NCBI RefSeq assembly: GCF_002563925.1
Contig: NZ_PDJD01000001.1
Span: 2,176,973 to 2,240,972, forward strand
Length of the DNA stretch: 64,000 nucleotides
Direction of reading: 5' to 3'
Origin: Serinibacter salmoneus
GTDB lineage: Bacteria; Actinomycetota; Actinomycetes; Actinomycetales; Beutenbergiaceae
Program-made: the position numbers and the translations under genes
Shown: one piece after another, positions 60,897 to 64,000 of the stretch
Layout of the letters: the number at the start of each line of letters is the position of its first letter
Position numbering within the stretch: position 1 is the stretch's first letter
Notes under the pieces: model-generated
What the model was told of the DNA's origin: nothing
Seen by the model: only the letters and a program-made list of their open reading frames with translations
The model's database searches: none

Positions 60897-61790
60897 TCAG
60901 GCCTCGCGCGCCACCACGCGGTAGCGCCGGTGTGCGAGCACCGGGCTGACCTCCCGCACCCGCGCGAGGTCGGCGAGGTCGACGTCGGCCACCGCGATCC
61001 GCGCGGCACCCGGCGCCACGTCGTCCCCCGGCGCCCCGACGCACCCGGCGTCGCTGCCGGGTCCGACCTCGGCCAGCACCACGCCCCGCGGATCGATCAC
61101 CGCGGAACCGCCCACCCGGCCGCGGCCGGCCTGGCTGGCGAGCGCCACGTAGGCGGTGTTCTCGATCGCCCGCGCCCGCACCAGGGTGCGCAACTGGTCG
61201 GCCTTGCCCTCGCCCGCGGCCCACGCGGCACCCAGCACGATCACGTCGCAGCCGCCCGCGCCGTCCGTGAGCGCCCGCGCGGCCTCGGGGAAGCGCAGGT
61301 CGTAGCAGGTCAGGACGCCCACCCGCACCGGGTCACCCTCCGGCCCGGCCACCTCGATCACGAGCGGTGCGCCGTCCGCGGCGGGGTCACCGGCGTCGAA
61401 CAGGTCCGACTCACGGGCGCCGTAGGCGTCATACAGGTGCACCTTGGCGTACCGGCCCACCACCCGGGCACGCGTCCCCTCGGCCGCACCCTGCAGCACC
61501 ACGGAGACATTGCGGGCGCGGCCGTTCTCGGCCGGGAGCACGAGGCCCACCACGAGGGTCATCCCGTGCGCGGCCTCTCGCAGCGCCGTCAGGTAGGGGC
61601 CGTCCTCGTCCTCGGCGAGCGCCGCGACCGGCCGCGACTCCCACCCGGGGGCGTACTCCGGCAGCACGAGCAGGTCCGCTCCGGCCGCTCGCGCCTGGTC
61701 GACGGCATCGAGAGCGGCGCGCAGGGCTGCGGCGCGGCCCTGCGGCGTGGAGCCGTGGCGCGCGTCGAGCTGCCCGACGGCGACCCTCAC
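60897..61790 (-). CDS. Carbon-nitrogen hydrolase (nitrilase superfamily)
   Basis: A 297-residue nitrilase-superfamily amidase. The catalytic triad is E45 (LVLPEYAPG), K116 (RYAKVHLYDA) and C162 (LTCYDLRFPEA). It most resembles the branch acting on omega-amides such as deaminated glutathione or 2-oxoglutaramate (Nit1/Nit2), but the substrate is not settled. The GTG start overlaps the stop of the small membrane protein (GTGA), which itself overlaps mca; the three are one operon. Three GCCTCAGG copies lie downstream at 60864-60901. Confidence 0.88.
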   Translation of the reverse strand: MRVAVGQLDARHGSTPQGRAAALRAALDAVDQARAAGADLLVLPEYAPGWESRPVAALAEDEDGPYLTALREAAHGMTLVVGLVLPAENGRARNVSVVLQGAAEGTRARVVGRYAKVHLYDAYGARESDLFDAGDPAADGAPLVIEVAGPEGDPVRVGVLTCYDLRFPEAARALTDGAGGCDVIVLGAAWAAGEGKADQLRTLVRARAIENTAYVALASQAGRGRVGGSAVIDPRGVVLAEVGPGSDAGCVGAPGDDVAPGAARIAVADVDLADLARVREVSPVLAHRRYRVVAREA

Positions 61791-62155
61791 GGCCGGTCCC
61801 TCGGCTCGCCGTCCACCGGGCTCGCCCCGGCCCGCGGATCCCCCTCGGTCGCGGCGTCGGGAGTGGGCACCTCCCCGTCCGCAGCCGTCTCCTGAGCGGC
61901 CTCCGCCTGCGCGGCCTCCGCGGCCTCGGCCCGTTCGGCCGCCTCGTACCTCGCGTGCCGCTCGTTGGCGTTGAGCCGCCGCATCTGACGGTTGAAGGAG
62001 AGGATCAACAGCACCACGGCCATCGCCACCCCGAAGGTGACGAGGAAACCCAGCAGTCCCGGTGAGACGTCCTCGTCGGCCGGTGCCTGCGCCAGCACTT
62101 CCGCTGCGAGCGGCACCACGCTCACGGCCAGGTGCGCCGTCGCCCCGGCGATCAC
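61787..62155 (-). CDS. Small single-pass membrane protein with acidic tail
   Basis: A 122-residue hypothetical. A possible signal or first hydrophobic segment (residues 2-22) is followed by an acidic turn (APADEDVSP) and a transmembrane helix (LLGFLVTFGVAMAVVLLILS, about residues 33-52). The last 60 residues are cytoplasmic and Glu/Ala-rich, partly coiled-coil-like (RYEAAERAEAAEAAQAEAA). Downstream of mca in many actinobacteria one finds a similar small membrane protein. Function unknown. The GTG at 62155 overlaps the mca stop by four bases. Confidence 0.72.
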   Translation of the reverse strand: MIAGATAHLAVSVVPLAAEVLAQAPADEDVSPGLLGFLVTFGVAMAVVLLILSFNRQMRRLNANERHARYEAAERAEAAEAAQAEAAQETAADGEVPTPDAATEGDPRAGASPVDGEPRDRP

Positions 62156-63045
62156 AGGGTCACCCCCGCGAACAGATCGTCCTCGAGGTCCTCCACCGCG
62201 GGGGCGCCGGCCGCGGCGGTGGCCTGCCCTGCCAAGGTGGTGCGCACCAGTTCGAACTCCTCCCAGGGCCACACCCGGGCCTCGATCTCGCGCGGGACGG
62301 CGAAGAAGAAGCCGTCCGGGTCGATCTGGGTGGCGTGCGCCAGCAGCGCGGCATCACGCTGGGGGAAGAACTCGTGGACGTCGATGCGCGCGGTCACGGT
62401 GCGCGATCCGCGCCCGTCCCAGCGCGCCACCCAGTCCCCGAACGGGGACTCGATGCCCTCGGCCCCCATCGCCTCGTGCAGCGCCAGGAGCCGGTCGCGG
62501 GAGAAGGACACGTGGTAGTACACCTTGGGCACCTCCCACGGCTCGCCGAGTTCGGGGAAGGCCGCGGGGTCGGCAGCCGCCTCGATCGCGGCCATCGTGA
62601 CCACGTGGGTCATGATGTGGTCGGGATGCGGGTAGCCGCCGTTCTCGTCGTAGGTGAGCACCACGTGCGGTCGGAAGGAGCGCAGGTGCGCCACGAGCGC
62701 CCGCGAGGTCTCCTCCAGCGGCGCAAGGGCGAAGCACCCCGGCGGCAGCGGTGGCAGCGGGTCGCCCTCGGGAAGGCCGGAGTCGACGAAGCCGAGCCAT
62801 ACCTGCTCCACCCCGAGCGCGGCCTTGGCCGCCGCCATCTCCTCGCGCCGCAGCGCGGGGAGGTCCTCCTGCGCGCGCGGGTCGTGCTGCAACCGCGGGT
62901 TGAGCACGTCGCCGCGCTCCCCCCCGGTGCAGGTCACCACCAGCACCTCGGCGCCCTGCGCCGCGTAGCGCGCCATCGTGCCCGCCCCCTTGCTCGACTC
63001 GTCATCGGGGTGGGCGTGCACAGCCATGAGGCGTGGTGCGGTCAC
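62152..63045 (-). CDS. mca: Mycothiol S-conjugate amidase
   Basis: A 297-residue PIG-L-family zinc amidase, cutting mycothiol S-conjugates to a mercapturic acid and GlcN-Ins for detoxification. Motifs: VHAHPDDESSKGAGTMARYA (zinc ligands H12, D15), then TYDENGGYPHPDHIMTH. The length and the DENGGYPHPDH block match Mca rather than MshB. It shows that the host makes mycothiol, supporting an actinobacterial origin. The GTG at 63045 follows AAGGAGCGAT. The longer upstream frame is rejected. Confidence 0.93.
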   Translation of the reverse strand: MTAPRLMAVHAHPDDESSKGAGTMARYAAQGAEVLVVTCTGGERGDVLNPRLQHDPRAQEDLPALRREEMAAAKAALGVEQVWLGFVDSGLPEGDPLPPLPPGCFALAPLEETSRALVAHLRSFRPHVVLTYDENGGYPHPDHIMTHVVTMAAIEAAADPAAFPELGEPWEVPKVYYHVSFSRDRLLALHEAMGAEGIESPFGDWVARWDGRGSRTVTARIDVHEFFPQRDAALLAHATQIDPDGFFFAVPREIEARVWPWEEFELVRTTLAGQATAAAGAPAVEDLEDDLFAGVTL

Positions 63046-63132
63046 ATCGCTCCTTGGGAATCCTGGGCCAACCGGCGCCCGCGAACACCGGGCGCACGAC
63101 TCCCATCGTGCCACCTGAGGCAGACTGGTGAG

Positions 63133-63591
63133 GTGAGCCGACCCCGCCCGGACCAGCCCGACGACGCCGCCGCAGCCCGCGAGCGCTACCTCGAGCGGCG
63201 CTACGGGCGCGCGAACAACGCCCGGGACACCACCGATGGCCGGTCCCGCACCGCATGGGCGCTCAGCAGCGTGGTGGCCGTGGTGGTCGGCGCGGTGGCG
63301 GTGTATCTCGCGCTCGGGTCCTCCGAGCCCGGCATCACGCTCTCCCAGGCCTCCTACTCCACGCCGTCGGACTCCCTCATGGAGATCACCGTGACCGCCT
63401 ACCGGGAGGACCCCTCCCAGGCCTGGACGTGCGCATTCGAGGCGCTGGACGCCTCCCGCGCGCAGGTCGGGGTGGTCCTGGTGGACATCCCCCCGAGCGA
63501 GCAGGCCAGCGAGGTCCTCACGGTGGAGGTCCCCACCCTGGCACGCGGCGAGATCGGGCGCGCCGTGGACAACGGGTGCTACCCCGCCTGA
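63133..63591 (+). CDS. DUF4307 domain membrane protein
   Basis: A 152-residue single-pass protein. An Arg-rich cytoplasmic N-terminus (ARERYLERRYGR) precedes a transmembrane helix (about residues 44-62) and a beta-rich external domain (YSTPSDSLMEITVTAYRED, with a conserved WTCAFEALD Cys and a C-terminal CYPA). DUF4307 sits beside mca in many actinobacteria and its function is unknown. The GTG is six bases past CAGACT, a weak leaderless -10. Confidence 0.88.
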   Translation: MSRPRPDQPDDAAAARERYLERRYGRANNARDTTDGRSRTAWALSSVVAVVVGAVAVYLALGSSEPGITLSQASYSTPSDSLMEITVTAYREDPSQAWTCAFEALDASRAQVGVVLVDIPPSEQASEVLTVEVPTLARGEIGRAVDNGCYPA

Positions 63592-63601
63592 GGATGCCGG
63601 G

Positions 63602-63639
63602 TATCATGGCCGTTTCGCCGCTCGCATCTGCGGGCGGCG
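63602..63639 (+). promoter_or_regulatory. greA promoter -10 and leader hairpin
   Basis: TATCAT (63602-63607) fits a -10 box; no clear -35. From 63616 to 63639 lies an 11-pair stem (CGCCGCTCGCA against TGCGGGCGGCG, one T-G pair) with a two-base loop, followed by TT. It could terminate the DUF4307 transcript, or, if transcription starts near 63613, form the first structure in the greA leader. Confidence 0.5.
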
Positions 63640-63714
63640 TTCCGTATACCGGAGCGACGTGAGCGCGCCGAAGGACAGCGCCGTCGCACCCGCACGACGT
63701 CATGAGGAGGGCAC

Positions 63715-64000
63715 GTGCCTGAGACAACCTGGCTCACCAAGGATGCCTACGACCGTCTGAAGAACGAGCTGGACTACCTGTCCGGCCCCGGACGCAGCGA
63801 GATCACGGCCCGCATCGAGCAGGCCCGCTCCGAGGGCGACCTGAAGGAGAACGGCGGCTACCACGCCGCTCGCGAGGAGCAGGGCAAGGCCGAGGCCCGC
63901 ATCCGCCAACTCCAGGAGATCCTGCGCAACGCCGAGGTCGGCGACGCCCCGCCGGACGACGGCGTGGTGGAGCCGGGCATGGTCGTCACCGCCGTGGTGG
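63715..64000 (+). CDS. greA: Transcription elongation factor GreA (3' end outside window)
   Basis: The first 95 residues of GreA, which rescues backtracked RNA polymerase by stimulating transcript cleavage. [19 protein letters not shown], then [20 protein letters not shown] and [15 protein letters not shown] build the N-terminal coiled coil whose acidic tip (D and E of [11 protein letters not shown]) acts in the polymerase active centre. The GTG follows GAGGAGGG. The frame is open to the window edge; the usual length is about 160 residues. Confidence 0.95.
   Translation, partial: MPETTWLTKDAYDRLKNELDYLSGPGRSEITARIEQARSEGDLKENGGYHAAREEQGKAEARIRQLQEILRNAEVGDAPPDDGVVEPGMVVTAVV

Noticed and set aside
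60864-60901. Three GCCTCAGG copies as a terminator or operator
   Set aside because: The copies are direct, not inverted, form no stem, and lie between convergent genes; no function can be argued.

Overview
The window comes from a very GC-rich actinobacterium, most likely of the order Micrococcales (family not determinable from sequence alone). The indications are a mycothiol S-conjugate amidase, an actinobacterial-type DapD next to an AccA3-type biotin carboxylase/BCCP protein and Maf, DUF4307, a short cis-isoprenyl diphosphate synthase next to TrhA, frequent GTG starts, many 1-4 base start/stop overlaps, and promoters whose -10 box lies 6-7 bases before the start codon (leaderless mRNAs). 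There is no rRNA, tRNA, CRISPR array, transposase, integrase or phage gene; most of the window reads as chromosomal backbone.

Layout. 1-10.2 kb: housekeeping (truncated DUF885 protein, maf, accA3, a NUDIX-NYN fusion, dapD, an exported lysozyme-like protein, gltA, dapC, fdxA). 10.2-18.2 kb: VanW protein, flavin reductase, a PIG-L deacetylase with a membrane domain, typA, and a BCCT osmolyte transporter. 18.3-25.8 kb: an overlapping operon of two ABC ATPases and two very large FtsX-type permeases. 25.8-32.2 kb: a complete peptide/nickel-type ABC importer (dppA-B-C and a fused dppDF). 32.4-34.9 kb: EamA exporter, divergent CGNR regulator, an intergenic repeat island, and an ArfB-like ribosome rescue factor. 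35-46.9 kb: a divergent aromatic catabolic cluster. 47-47.7 kb: a FitAB/VapBC-like toxin-antitoxin pair. 47.8-57.5 kb: ychF, rmuC, xseA-xseB-pfkB-carbonic anhydrase, a DadA-like oxidase, and a FUSC membrane protein. 57.5-64 kb: PIN-PhoH, Z-isoprenyl transferase/TrhA pair, nitrilase-like amidase, mca, DUF4307, and the 5' end of greA.

The most coherent accessory system is the 35-46.9 kb cluster. The rightward operon encodes homoprotocatechuate (3,4-dihydroxyphenylacetate) meta-cleavage: extradiol dioxygenase HpaD, semialdehyde dehydrogenase HpaE, hydratase HpaH, aldolase HpaI, a GntR regulator, and in place of the usual two-domain HpaG a fusion of one FAH domain with an RraA/HMG-aldolase-like domain. 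The leftward operon carries a phenol-hydroxylase-family flavin monooxygenase (probable ring hydroxylation), a succinate-semialdehyde-type dehydrogenase (fits the HpaI product) and a thiamine-diphosphate enzyme of unknown substrate. No hpaF isomerase and no hpaBC hydroxylase are present in the window. I regard the FAH-RraA fusion and the ThDP enzyme as the most interesting biochemistry here.

Other points worth a second look are the NUDIX-NYN fusion before dapD, the repeat island at 34.1-34.4 kb, a hairpin in the greA leader, and palindromic candidate operators before the peptide importer, the EamA/CGNR pair, trhA and the aromatic cluster.
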